DNA of 64,000 nt, taken from contig OZ025206.1 of NCBI GenBank assembly GCA_964019055.1, forward strand, positions 13,550,291 through 13,614,290. The letters run 5' to 3'. The notes under the pieces were generated by a model, which saw nothing but the letters and a program-made list of their open reading frames with translations, was not told the origin of the DNA and made no database searches. Source of the stretch: Anthopleura xanthogrammica (Eukaryota; Cnidaria; Anthozoa; Actiniaria; Actiniidae). The position numbers were made by a program, and so were the translations under genes. Shown piece after piece: positions 45,101 to 57,704 of this stretch. Each line of letters begins with the position of its first letter. The first letter of the stretch is position 1.

Positions 45101-46500
45101 ACCATTTGCCTAGGTACCAGCCAGAGATGACAGTGAGTGATCTTAAGACCATTTGCCTAGGTGCCAGTCAGAGATGACATTGAGTGATCTTCAGACCATT
45201 TGCCTAGGTGCCAGTCAGAGATGACATTGAGTGATCTTCAGACCATTTGCCTAGGTACCAGTCAGAGATGACATTGAGTGATCTTCAGACTATTTACCTA
45301 GGTGGCAGCCAGAGATGACATTGAGTGATCTTCAGACCATTTGCCTAGGTGGCAGTAAGGGATGACATTGAGTGATCTTCAGACCATTTGCCTAGGTACC
45401 AGTCAGAGATGACATTGAGTGATCTTCAGACCATTTACCTAGGTGCCAGCCAGAGATGACATTGAGTGATCTTCAGATCAACTGCCTGGGTACGAGGTGT
45501 GGTACCAGCCAGAGATGACAGCGAGTGATCTTCAGACCAAATTCTTAGGTACCAGCCATAGATGACCGTGAGTGATCTTCAGACCAATTTCATAGGTACC
45601 AGCCAGAGATGACAGTGAGTGATCTTAAGACCATTTGCCTAGGTACCAGCCAGAGATGACAGTGAGTGATCTTCAGGCCATTTGCCTAGGTACCAGCTAG
45701 AGATGATATTGAATGATCTTCAGACCATTTGCCTAGGTGCCAGTCAGAGATGACATTGAGTGATCTTCAGACCATTTGCCTAGGTACCAGTCAGAGATGA
45801 CATTGAGTGATCTTCAGACCATTTGCCTAGGTGCCAGCCAGAGATGACATTGAGTGATCTTCAGACCATTTGCCTAGGTACCAGCCAGAGATGACAGTGA
45901 GTGATCTTCAGACCATTTGCCTAGGTGCCAGTCAGAGATGACATTGAGTGATCTTCAGACCATTTGCCTAGGTGCCAGTCAGAGATGACATTGAGTGATC
46001 TTCACACCATTTGCCTAGGTACCAGTCAGAGATGACATTGAGTGATCTTCAGACCATTTACCTAGGTGGCAGCCAGAGATGACATTGAGTGATCTTCAGA
46101 TCAACTGCCTGGGTACGAGGTGTGGTACCAGCCAGAGATGACAGCGAGTGATCTTCAGACCAAATTCTTAGGTACCAGCCAGAGATGACCGTGATAGATC
46201 TTCAGACCAAATTCATAGGTACCAGCCAGAGATGACAGTGAGTGATCTTCAGGCCATTTGCCTAGGTACCAGCCAGAGATGACAGTGAGTGATCTTCAGA
46301 TCAACTGCATAGGTACCAGCTAGAGATGATATTGAGTGATCTTCAGATCAACTGCCTAGGTACCAGCCAGAGATGACAGTGAGTGATCTTCAGATCATTT
46401 GCCTAGGTACCAGCTAGAGATGACTTTCAGTGATCTCTAGATCAACTGCCTAGGTACAAGGTGCGGTACCAGCCAGAGATGACAGTGAGTAATCTTCAGG
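42128..46500. repeat. 47-bp satellite array, about 90 copies, with higher-order structure
   Basis: The consensus is GATGACATTGAGTGATCTTC followed by AGACCATTTGCCTAGGTRSC and AGYCAGA. The AGTGATC landmark recurs at 42194, 42241, 42288 and 42335, exactly 47 bases apart. A longer variant with GGTACGAGGTGTGGTACC begins its landmark at 43715, 44479, 44726, 45490 and 46113; two of the intervals are exactly 764 bases, showing block duplication. Frequent CCTAGG and GGTACC sites make it easy to see in restriction maps. No open frame of note. Confidence 0.95.
42750..43000 (-). mobile_element. tRNA-derived SINE inserted in the 47-bp satellite
   Basis: On the minus strand the element starts near GGAGCAGGCGTAGCTCAGTT, giving an A box (TAGCTCAGTTGG) and, about 50 bases on, a B box (AGTTCGATCCT), the split RNA polymerase III promoter of tRNA genes. 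The stems do not pair well enough for a working tRNA. The tail holds GGGGTAAAGTGCGCACCGTC, shared with 12985-13086. About 25 bases of the host repeat seem lost at the insertion. Confidence 0.7.
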
Positions 46501-48773
46501 TGACCATCAAATGAACATTAAATACTTTAGTCAAATACTTATAAAATCAATCTGGTTTTTACTGTAAGAGATTGGTATAACTCCAGTATATAATATGGAT
46601 ATTATTAAGTAATGACTTTTTGAAAAAAATCATCTAAAATTTTCAGCGAGTTCTTAACTGATTGCATATTCAAAATACTGAGATCTTACAATAATTGTCA
46701 GTTCAGACTTTAAAGTGGTGATTGAACTTTATTGTCAAATAGTTTTAAATAGGTTTTACTCTGTTTGACACTCAAAGCAATCTGACATTCTTCTGTCATA
46801 AAAAAGTGCAGATTTTTTATATTCAACCGAAGCGTGGGTCAGTTAAAACTGAGAGTTATATTAAATATCTATAACAGGGTCGACAGTGCTGACTTGGAAT
46901 GACAAGAATCCTTTATCCTTTTTATCGATATTTATAGATTAAAAAATAGAATTGCTCGCCGATTAGGAAAGCAAGGTTACTGCAGATTATAGACATCCAG
47001 GCACCTTACAGTATCGTAACATATTGTAACAGGGAAAATTTAATCAACAAAAAAGAAAGTTTCTGATTGACTGCATGTCAGATGTTTAAGCGGACTGTTA
47101 CTCTATCTTGTCTATATAAGATCCATCTTGGCTATTGACTAAATGCCTATTAATTCCTTTTGCCCTTGACTACCTTTTGAGATCGTTATCTTTTTTTTTA
47201 GAAGTCAATCATGGCTCTGCAGTTTGATTGCAGATGACGAGTTCAAAAGTCGAAAAGATGGAATTTTTGTCCATCAACGGGAAAAAACGTTTTGTTTTAG
47301 GAAAAAAAAAACTAGTGCAAAGCTGAATACTTAACCTTATGTTCTGAGATCTTGGTCAGTAGCTTCCATTTATTGAAGTTTAATGCCAAACTTCAGCGAA
47401 GTTTTCGAAACATATCTTATTCTGGAATCCGTCAGTAAATAGCCTACCAATGTTGAACTGAAAAAAAAAACGTTTTGATCTTACGTTAGATATATTCATC
47501 CGTCAGTTTTGGAGTAGCTATTTTGGAGCAGTCAGTGAGTAAATCTAAAGTGCATGAACAGTCAAAGGAACTCGATCGTTGCTATGCGACAGAGTTGAAA
47601 AAAACTCTGGTTTTTTTTTGCAAACAATGCATAATCGCCTTGAAAACCGATCAGGCATTACTACACACTTATTCCAAATGATTTCGTTTCATTTCAACAT
47701 GACGCGAACAGATGTTTCCCAGGCGGGAAAAGAATACAAGGAAAAAAAGGGGAAACGATTATCTGATGCACTAAATGCGTGTAACGGAAGATAATACCAA
47801 CAGTAGAAGTCCAAATGCTCGAAACTAGAATTAACACAATCGATTAATCTATGGTTGGACATTATCAGTACCAATGGAATGTACAAAAGTACAACCCCTG
47901 AATAAAAAGTGACGACCTTCTGGAGTTTATCGGTGAAGCATTGTTTAGGATCTAATAGCAGAGAAACCTTCGATGCATCTCAAACGCCTCTTAGATTGAC
48001 TGTTATATGTCTTTAAAAAGTTCTAGGGCTTTAAATGGTACCATTTTAAATATACGTCGTCAGACAATTACTTTGTCTCGTCTAAATGTTACGGGACTGG
48101 CGACATTTGATGACAGCTATTTAGACGAGCCTTCTTTATCGAGATGCACCTGGGCACGATAAAACTAGAGACGCTACCAATTTGAACTCCATATGTTCCT
48201 TCTGTAATATTTCGACTAGGAGAAACTTCAGAATTTTTTACAATAAAAGTGATTGATTTTATAATTTCCTAGGCATGTTGTTTTTGTTTTATCAGGGTTT
48301 CAAGATGGGAAATTCGTTTCACCTCGGATCTGAGCTTATAAATGAGGTCAACTTCTTGATTCTCGTCACACACGCATTTTTTTATTTCACCTTCAATTTT
48401 AAAGTGCATCTACACTTGGTAAATCTCAATAAATAATAGCCACTCTGTGAGTGCCTACTTCTAACAAACTTTCCTATCTTTGAACTTACTTTTCAATTAT
48501 TTTACATCAACTTGTCTAAATATTGTTTAGCTGTTGTGTTAGACCTTTTGTCACAACTCAGTCGAGTTCTAAAGCCTGCGTCTTTTTGGACCAAGAAAAG
48601 ATTTTTTCCATTGTTATCAAAAAGACTGCATTTGTTACATAAATGTTCTAGGAACAGATGGCGAGGGAATCTTGCAATCTAATCATAAGTTCCTACAAAT
48701 TGTACTAGTAATATTAAAACAATTTAAAACCGAGAAGAAGACGACTTTCTAGAGACAGCTAATCTTGGAGTTC
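46501..48773. other. No gene seen between satellite and GDF8/11 gene
   Basis: AT-rich single-copy-looking DNA. A minus-strand AATAAA (TTTATT at 48381) lies about 390 bases past the GDF8/11 stop and could end that transcript. Small ORFs such as 47579-47794 have no recognisable features. Confidence 0.5.
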
Positions 48774-50367
48774 TTACAAACATCCACAGGTATCTGCGAT
48801 CATGGCGGGAACTTCTTCCAGCACGATCCTATTTTTCAAATCAAAATAGAGCATCGAAATGGCGGACATTTTGCTAGGTGTGCAACAAAAAATGCTATTA
48901 TTGCTACCTCGGACTGTAGCCATCAAGTGAGCATGCGCGTGCATTGGTAGAGCCACATCTTCACACTCTCCAGTGCAGTAATAGGCGGTAAACCGCTTCG
49001 GAGCAATGATCCAATCCCATCCCAAAGCTTGAAAATCCACCATAAGGGACTGTCGACAGCAACGTTTTTCCATTTGCCCAAACCCACATTCCAACCCGGC
49101 CCTTCGTTTGTGCCTTCTTTTTTTCCTGTTCTTGGTATGCACCTCCAGAAACGGCTTGTGTGCTATGTTGTTGTCGTGAACCAAACGGTAGGAATCATCA
49201 CCTTCGATTTCCAGATCAATTCCTAAATTCATTTTAGGATTTTTTCTCCAAGTCTTGACTAAGGATCGTATATTAAAAGTGTACCATGCTTCGATCTTGT
49301 TAGTGTTTATTGTCTTGGACGCAATAAGTATTTTCTGCGGAGTTCCATCGATTACAGGAAAGCCTCTTTGGAACACATTTATAGATGTTTTGAGGTCGCG
49401 AGTGGCGTTTGTTTTGCCGGTGTTGGGTTCTCTCTTGACGTAAACCTGAAGCGAGGCCTTGTGCACTCGAAGACCGTGTCCATGCGCCTTGCCAGTGAAG
49501 GTAAAATAGCAACACTTTTCTACTTGATCTGCAATAAGCTGAGGAGCTGAATAACAAAAACCAATTAGGATAATATTATATTAGATAGTATAGTTTATTA
49601 ACATTAATAAAACACTCGGTAATCTTCGTATGTCGTCGCTCGTTATGGACGTTTAAAGAATATTTACTGAGAGTATATCAGTCAATAAGCACACATCCTA
49701 TAATTGAATTATGAACCGAAATCCGGTAAACGCCGAAGTGACTGTTGTATTTGCCTACTGCTTAATGTACGTTAGTACTACGTACTCAAGAAAGAAACTT
49801 AAGAAGTTTATGCTTAAATATAAAGACACAATTAAAGGTATATAGTTTCCTTGATGATCGTAATGATATTATCGCTGAACGGTTATGAACCTCGACTCAC
49901 GAAATTTTCTCTGCCAAGTCTGTATTTCGCCGAGAAATCTTGAAGTTTATAATATGTTTTCGACAGTAATGATGAAACGTCTTGCGGAAATCACGAGTGG
50001 TAGCGATAACTTATATATTATCGAGATTTCTAAGTTTATCGGTGTTATATTTACCTCTTTCTGAAAATAAAATGATTTTCTGAGTCTTGGCGTGATAGTT
50101 GTCTTCATGCAGCTCCTCGGCTAATGCATCCATGTTTAGTTTTTCCGACTCAATCAGCTCCTTAACCGGCGGTAGCTTCAAGATATTCTGACTAGTGACA
50201 TTAGGTGGATGAGGTAGACCTAGTTTATCCAGTATTTCTTTCTGGATAATTCTGAGTCTTGCCTCTTTCATTTCTTGTTTTTTGTGGGGACATTTTGAGC
50301 ATTTGCTTGACGAGTTCCGGACTGCTATTGCGGTGATGCACAGCACTAGCAAGTAAAAGTGCTTCAT
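48774..50367 (-). CDS. MSTN/GDF11: Myostatin/GDF11 (GDF8/11)-type TGF-beta ligand (two exons)
   Basis: Secreted ligand of the activin/myostatin branch, expected to signal through type II/ALK4-5-type receptors and Smad2/3. Exons 50367-50055 and 49546-48774 join in phase 1 to 362 codons, 361 residues; human myostatin has 375. Residues 1-20 form a signal peptide (hydrophobic FYLLVLCITAIAV). The propeptide contains EDNYHAKTQKII and EKCCYFTF, both at the positions found in vertebrate myostatin/GDF11. A furin site RKKRRHKRR precedes a 108-residue mature domain starting AGLECGFGQMEKRCC, with FQALGWDWIIAPKRF, CCTPSKMSAISMLYF and the terminal CGC. Nine cysteines are in the family pattern, including the knot and the one for the dimer disulphide. 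NxS/T sites occur in the propeptide and one in the mature part. It is a single pre-duplication orthologue of both vertebrate paralogues; the symbol reflects that. Confidence 0.92.
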
Positions 50368-50590
50368 GTCTTCCTTTTACGGAGCTCTCAGCTGCCGCCT
50401 CGGATGGTCTCTCGCTCGTTCTGGCTGTTGTGTTATCGCCTGTACTTAGGTCCCTTTGGGATATTTTTGACGCAGCAAGTATAATGTACCCGACTTGGTT
50501 TAAAGAGTGAAATTGAATCTGTTTGGCCTATGCCTATTGTTTAAGATTGCCCTAATTTATGGGGAATTATAGAATTACATCTATGGACCT

Positions 50591-50773
50591 CTTTAGCTGG
50601 GCGTAATGTTTTACCATTTAAGCCCACGTGTCATTCCCTAGAGTATCAAAAAAAAAATTTTTTTAAAGGCTGCACAGAAAAAGATGGATGGATGCAGCTG
50701 AAATAAAGCATCTTATATTGTCAAAAGAATGATATGTGTTCTGAAATGGGAAAACATTACGTCCAAGCTAAAG
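50591..50773. mobile_element. MITE family B, copy 3
   Basis: Ends CTTTAGCTGGGCGTAATGTT and AACATTACGTCCAAGCTAAAG, with CCCACGTGTCATTCCCTAGA inside. It lies about 220 bases upstream of the GDF8/11 start codon, in possible promoter territory. Confidence 0.75.
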
Positions 50774-52800
50774 ATGACTACGATAGGAACGTAGTAGGAC
50801 CAAAGGAAAAAAAAATTGGTTATTGAAAATATGATAACTATTTTTAATCAAAACATGTTTAGATTTAAAATATTTATCGTATATTTTAAATACCTAAAGA
50901 TGAGTATTGAAGGTTTTTTAAAGCTGTTTTATTCCATCAAGGTTGACATTCACATTTTTTTTCGTTTTGACCCGGGTTCTAGAATTCTCCTCGATAGTAG
51001 CATATTATTTCATCAACTCCTGTAATCTGCACAAACAGTAGGTTTGGAATCTTTCAAAGCATTTCATCGCTTAGTGACAATCGAATAACAAATCTTATAA
51101 GGCTGAACTTCTGATCAATCTCCATTGTAAAGTGCTTGAAAAAATTATCCTTGCTGATAGTGAGCTGACTCGCTCTTATCTAGGAAATAAAATTTCACAG
51201 GAAAAATCATGATGTACGAGGCTGGGGCATTTGGTAGATTATATTCCATCGATGGAAGAGGAGATCTTTTTGTTTAATTGTAAGGCATACTTAGATCAAT
51301 GTCTTGACCTGCATAAAGCCACAATGAAATTATAGGAATGACAAACATTTAATTCATCTATTCATTCCAAAGCGAATCATAGAGCAACACCTTTAAAAAA
51401 ATTAGCCAAGAGATTACGAGTGTGAAGATTATTCGTGACACGCTTAGCAATCTAAGAGACACGAGCCAAGGCAAACTTGGCATAAAATACTAGCATCTGT
51501 CAATTGTAAGAGGAAAAAGTGGTCAGTCAGAGTAAAAACTACTCATAGCCTACACAGATGGGTTTCCTGGGAGAGTTTATAAAATATGCTTTGACATTTT
51601 TTTTAATCAGGAGGCAATCATTTAAGTCATCTTTTAACACTCGCCATTGAGCTATATAACAATTGTACTACATACACACTAACTATGCACATCATGGTGC
51701 TTTCGCCTTTAGTTTCAGCTATGGAGAATTTGTACCAGATTATTCACCTTTTGGCTCTATAATTCCAAATGTGCAACTCTTATCATGGTATGAGGGTTTC
51801 GTGTTTTTGTTTGCTTTTAACAGAGTTTACTCTTGTTTACTTAATGAGCAGATTAACTCGAATTTGTTTACAAAAGCTCAATATTCCCCGCTGTTTATGC
51901 GAGGCATTTGTGCCCGATTTTTTTGTTTGCTTTGACACGCGAGAAGATTTTTCTCGGGGAATTTCGCGTGGGATGTGTCGCTCAAAGTATCTTGAGATAA
52001 CATTTGTGTGATGTCAATTATGAGCTGCCGTTTTGCAGGTACTTGGCTCGTTTAGGGTAGTCATATCATCTAATAAATCCCGTTTAACATGTATCAATTA
52101 CAGCTCAATTGGAACAGGAAGTGAAATCGTTACTTGAAAAGTAAATTCGAACGTCCCCGAATGTGATAGCTTGGCCGAAGTCGATCGGGAACCCTGCTAT
52201 CCATATCCGTCGCCTATGAAAAACTAGCTTACGAAATCCAAACAAAGCTAATACAACAGCAGTTAAACGTGAATGAATCTCTGCATTAGCAGTCAAGGTC
52301 AGAATAACTTGATAGCTTTGGAGGGCTCAAAGCATATGATGTGAAAATTTAATCGATACCATTCAGCCCCCGGGGCAAATTTCCAGGGAATGATGTCCAA
52401 ATAATGACAGATTTCTATTGAATTCCTGGCCGACCACTATAGTGGATTTCTTCCAGACAAGTGGTCATTTGGTTGGGAGGGCATTTGGATTAAATTCCCT
52501 GATTTTAAATCATGGTGCCCAAGGAACCGCGAAAGGTCAAGGCATCTCAGACTATCCTCTTCCTCAGGAAGTCTTCATGAATGTGTCCTATCCAAAAAAA
52601 AAAAACCCACCAATATTTTCGAAGATTACTAGTAGAAAAATTTAAAATATATTATTTTTCCTCTTAGTTCATAAAGTCGACACTGAGACAACTTCGAGTA
52701 CTGAATATATCATCCGGGAAATCCTAGGAGAGCTGCAAGAAACTACTTTTTAAGTACCTAACTAGGTTTTCATTCATGATACGAAAATATACACCATTAA
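50774..52800. other. No gene recognised
   Basis: Short ORFs only, on both strands, without domains or splice-supported extension that I could see. Confidence 0.45.
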
Positions 52801-52810
52801 GCTAAAAATA

Positions 52811-53402
52811 GAAAAAGACAACTGACCAGAAAAAATCCCAGTCATTTGCTGCTATAACAGCAATGATAAAAAAAAAAGAGGTCCAAGTATTTCGCTCAAA
52901 CTGTTGTCTTAGTTCATGATACTTTTATCATATCAAACAATATTACGAAATAAAGAATACGTATTGTAACATTTCTCAAGAGTCTCAACGAGAATGAAAA
53001 GACATTGACCCCAGTAAACTCAGCAGCTTACATCTTCACCCTTGCCTTAAAGCTGCAAACTCATTGCGAAATTTGGATCGTAGACAATGATTAGTTAATG
53101 TTGAGAAATCCTGCAATAATAGAAAAAGACAACTAACAAGAAAAAATCCCAGTCATTTGCTGCTATAACAGCAATGATAAAACAAAGAGGTCCAAGTATT
53201 TCGCTCACACTGTCGTCTTAGTTCATGATACTTTTATCATATCAAACAATATTATGAACTAAAGAATACGTCCATAATGTAGTATTTCTCAAGAGTCTTA
53301 ACGAGATTGAAAAGACATTGACCCCAGTAAACTCAGCAGCTTACATCCTCACCCTTGCCTTAAAGCTGCAAACTCATTGCGAAATTTGGATCGTAGACTA
53401 TT
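52811..53402. repeat. Tandem duplication, period 311 bp
   Basis: Two near-identical copies starting GAAAAAGACAACT at 52811 and 53122, sharing AAAAATCCCAGTCATTTGCT and ATTGCGAAATTTGGATCGTA. They differ by a few substitutions and small indels, so the duplication is fairly recent. Confidence 0.9.
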
Positions 53403-55184
53403 GCAACATTCATGCACGTACGTCCGTCTTGCCTGCTGCGACAAACAAAAAAAGTTGAAAGCGAACCAACACAGGTCCTGCTCTATTTAAACTGATACTG
53501 AGATTTATACGATTAAGTGTGCTAGATTTGGGCAATCAGTTCCTGTCTAGCACCAGTTTTTTGTCAGTTAAGGTAGCTTGAACTTACGAGAGGTTCTGAA
53601 ATATGCATATGTCTATGCAAACTATTTGATCGACTTTGCGATAAGTGCTATCTGGGGCAGGTGTGGTACCACGAAAGAAGAATTTCCGAGGTCTTCAGTT
53701 CGTGCCAAAGGTACTTCAAGAGCTTTCATGACCGAGATTCTACGCTCCCTTCATTCGAGGTACTAATCATTCCTTGTAAGTCCTGAACATTTTAACATTT
53801 GATCCTGAAACAGGTCGGCTCTGCTCCTTACAGAATGTTACTTGCAAACATTGCTTCAATCGTCTATTTAATATTATCTAAATAGCGTCCTTCTAGATAA
53901 CTAGATAAGTTAAGTCAATATTGAGCACTAAAGACCAACTCATATTTATTCGTATACGACTTACAGCATATGTTTTAGGGCGCAAGTTATTCGTCACATA
54001 AAGTTCTCCTAGTATATCTAAAGCAATTTGCCATTACATCTTGCCGACTGTTGACCATAAGTTCGCTGGAATTCGATTCTAGAAATCGATTCTATAGACG
54101 AAATTTTGACGAAGAAAGCAGTATGCTTGAAGGTCAAGAATATCTTAATGCTCAAGAAAAAAACGTTATGAAGAAATGAAATTTTTATTACGATATTATG
54201 AATCCCCTTCTGCAGTGCATTCATCCCATTTTATTCTAGTTGGAAAATAAGACATTTTAATTCGTTTGTTCATGGTTGTTTTTGTAAGTGCTGGTTAAGC
54301 TGCCAAACTTGTTGGAACACATCCTTTCGAAATCCTTTACTTTTGCTATTTTGTGACTAAACAAACAACTGTGTCATACACTAAGTACGATAACCCTCTT
54401 CATCTGAGGATTTTCCGTGTTGTTGTAAACAACTCAAAAACTTTGGCTAATTAGTTTAGATTTATAGGTATGGGAGTGTGCATCCAAACATCCCTATCCT
54501 TCTGCCAGCATCACATCTTGTAGTATACTCACACTAAAACAAGAACAGCTCATTAAAAGATTTACAGGATTCATTGACATACTGCTTATTTCAACACTAG
54601 TATTTGTCGATAATCCTCATGTGGCGAAAGCTGAAAAGACGGCTTATCATCTTGACAATTCACCCTCTTTAGGCCCAGAAAACGTCGAGGTCATGAAGAA
54701 CAAAATTAGACCAAACAATGTGGTCAGGCTCGTTTTTATATACAAAATTTATTGTATGACAAGCCAAAACTCATACCTAATGACAAGAACGTTTAATTAA
54801 TTATTTTTTTGCAAAACAGGTGTAATTATTTCACTATTTTGAAGGTACATAATCACCTAGATACGATGATAATAACACTTTATATTTGATGTTTTCAATT
54901 TGGTTTGTAAATGATAATGTATCATTTCCAATCGAAGGGGATCCCAGCCTCAAATGTGACCAGACTGTTCTGTTTTTCCCAACTAGTCCAAATTATTATT
55001 GGTATTGCTATCTATTTTCGGCTTTGCAAGTCTAATTATAAACTGTTTTCTTTGATTTGTAATCTTTACGGCCCATATGGCTAGTCGATGAAGGCTTTCT
55101 ATTTTTAGGGAACGCTTTTGTAAAATATGAGTTCAAATATCAACTGTCAATGATAAGATGAAAATGACTATTGCATTTTCAAAT

Positions 55185-55935
55185 GTTTAGTTTATGTGTA
55201 ACAGTTTATGCTATATCTTTGCACATGTAACTGCCTATTGGAACACTATTCTACTCTATCTAACAGATTACTGCCTGTGTAATAGTTTGTGATATCTTTG
55301 CACATGTAACTGCTTATTGGAACACTATTCTACTCTATCTAACAGATTACTGCCTGTGTAACAGTTTGTGATATCTTTGCACATGTAACTGCTTATTGGA
55401 ACACTATTCTACTCTATCTAACAGATTACTGCCTGTGTAACAGTTTGTGATATCTTTGCATGTGTAACTGCCTATTGGAACACTATTCTACTCTATCTAA
55501 CAGATTACTGCCTGTGTAACAGTTTGTGATATCTTTGCATGTGTAACTGCCTATTGGAACACTATTCTACTCTATCTAACAGACTACTGCCTGTGTAATA
55601 GTTTGTGATATCTTTGCATGTGTAACTGCCTATTGGAACACTATTCTACTCTATCTAACAGACTACTGCCTGTGTAATAGTTTGTGATATCTTTGCATGT
55701 GTAACTGCCTATTGGAACACTATTCTACTCTATCTAACAGACTACTGCCTGTGTAATAGTTTGTACTATCTTTGCATGTGTAACTGCCTATTGGAACACT
55801 ATTCTACTCTATCTAACAGACTACTGCCTGTGTAATAGTTTGTGATATCTTTGCATGTGTAACTGCCTATTGGAACACTATTCTACTTTATCTAACAGAC
55901 TACTGCCTGTGTAATAGTTTGTACTATCTTTTTCC
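55185..55935. repeat. 79-bp minisatellite, about nine copies
   Basis: The landmark GGAACACTATTCTACTCTAT recurs at 55240, 55319 and 55398, exactly 79 bases apart. Copies fall into two subtypes, GCACATGTAAC on the left and GCATGTGTAAC on the right, so the array grew from at least two variants. Confidence 0.95.
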
Positions 55936-56485
55936 CTCTCTCTTTCCACTCGAACATAATTTTTCTATAAATTTCATGAAACTATCTTTTTAATGGCAAT
56001 AGACAAATAAGCTATTTAGTGTAAGCCTTCACTTTCACTTAATTTTTGGTCTTGAAAATTACATCTAATGATATCAAAACGTCAATCACTATTATCGCTT
56101 ATTTTTCTAATACAGTAAATCAATAATCCATAAAATAATATTACATATATTGTTGGTTTGAGGTAGATGTTTTTATTAGATATGAAAGAAGAATACTAAC
56201 CCAGTCAGTTCAACAGTAACATATAACTCTAGCCTGTTTTGCTTTGCTACCTTCAGTCATGCATTAGCAATTACTTTCTTTACACAAAACTGGTTTTCAG
56301 TTATAGGGTTTTCAATCATTCCCAGTGTTGGTCGATAGAAAGAAACAAAAGAAACAAATGTTTAGCACAAGAAGTACCTGCATCTAAAAAATCGAATTAT
56401 ACTCCTACTTTTTATTCTATATTTGCAGTTATCCTAAAAGAGGAATATGTAGTTTTAGACTTTTTTCATTGCTTTACTTGATCGA

Positions 56486-57232
56486 TTAGCTGAGCTGTCC
56501 TCCAAAACTCTTCCAAATGAAGATTAGCATAGTTTTTAGCTTAATGTCTTGTGTTTGCTTAGGCAAGTAGCTTGTGTTGCTACGTTTCATTGCTTTACTT
56601 GATCGATTAGCTGAGCTGTATCCTCCAAAACTCTTCCAAATGAAGATTAGCATAGTTTTTAGCTTAATGTCTTGTGTTTGCTTAGGCAAGTAGCTTGTGT
56701 TGCTATGTTTCATTGCTTTACTTGATCGATTAGCTGAGCTGTATCCTCCAAAACTCTTCCAAATGAAGATTAGCATAGTTTTTAGCTTAATGTCTTGTGT
56801 TTGCTTAGGCAAGTAGCTTGTGTTGCTATGTTTCATTGCTTTACTTGATCGATTAGCTGAGCTGTATCCTCCAAAACTCTTCCAAATGAAGATTAGCATA
56901 GTTTTTAGCTTAATGTCTTGTGTTTGCTTAGGCAATTAGCTTGTGTTGCTACGTTTCATTGCTTTACTTGATCGATTAGCTGAGCTGTATCCTCCAAAAC
57001 TCTTCCAAATGAAGATTAGCATAGTTTTTTGCTTAATGTCTTGAGTTTGCTTAGGCAAGTAGCTTGTGTTGCTACGTTTCATTGCTTTACTTGATCGATT
57101 AGCTGAGCTGTATCCTCCAAAACTCTTCCAAATGAAGAGGAGCATAGCTTGTGTTGCCACGTTTATGTCTTCATTTTTTGTTTGTCCTTTTTGTGTGGCC
57201 TCGACTCGGCCACCTTCAGCTGTGTCCTTCAC
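56486..57232 (-). repeat. 123-bp minisatellite with long open frame
   Basis: About five full copies of a 123-bp unit (landmark AGGCAAGTAG at 56561 and 56684). Because 123 is a multiple of three, the minus strand encodes a repeating 41-residue peptide with KTMLIFIWKSFGGYSSANRS and KAMKHSNTSYLPKQTQDIK. One base change near 56937 turns a Tyr codon into a stop and splits the frame into two. There is no ATG at the upstream end; the frame opens at 57232 with GTG after an in-frame stop. Coding status is doubtful. Confidence 0.75.
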
Positions 57233-57239
57233 AATTCAG

Positions 57240-57665
57240 CTATTAGAGCTGCAAGAAAGTATGATTAGACAATCCAATTTATTTATTTATTTGTCCGCCA
57301 AGTTTTTAATCAATAAATTCAGCGGATTTGTACTTGTCCAATCGACCAGAAATATGGTTTTATTCTCTTTTCTTTTCCCGAAAAACTTAACAGATAAGAC
57401 ACATGGCATATGTAGTAGTTGACTAGTTAGGACTACGAGGAATCTCTTAAGATATACATCCTTTCGTTTTCATTCCTTTCATTCCTAAAGTATTTTCTAC
57501 ATCTGCTTTATTATTACCAAAAAAATTCAGAAATAACCTCTCTCTCTCACATCAGCTAAAATAGTTGGATGGTGTGAGCAAAAAACCGAGTTTCATCAGA
57601 ATTTTACTCAACAAAATTCATCTTCATTATAAATTTTGCTACTACCACGTATGATACAATTGACT

Positions 57666-57704
<39 letters not shown>

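Noticed and set aside
42128..46500. CRISPR-like array
   Set aside because: The 47-bp units are contiguous with no unique spacers, and the genome is eukaryotic.
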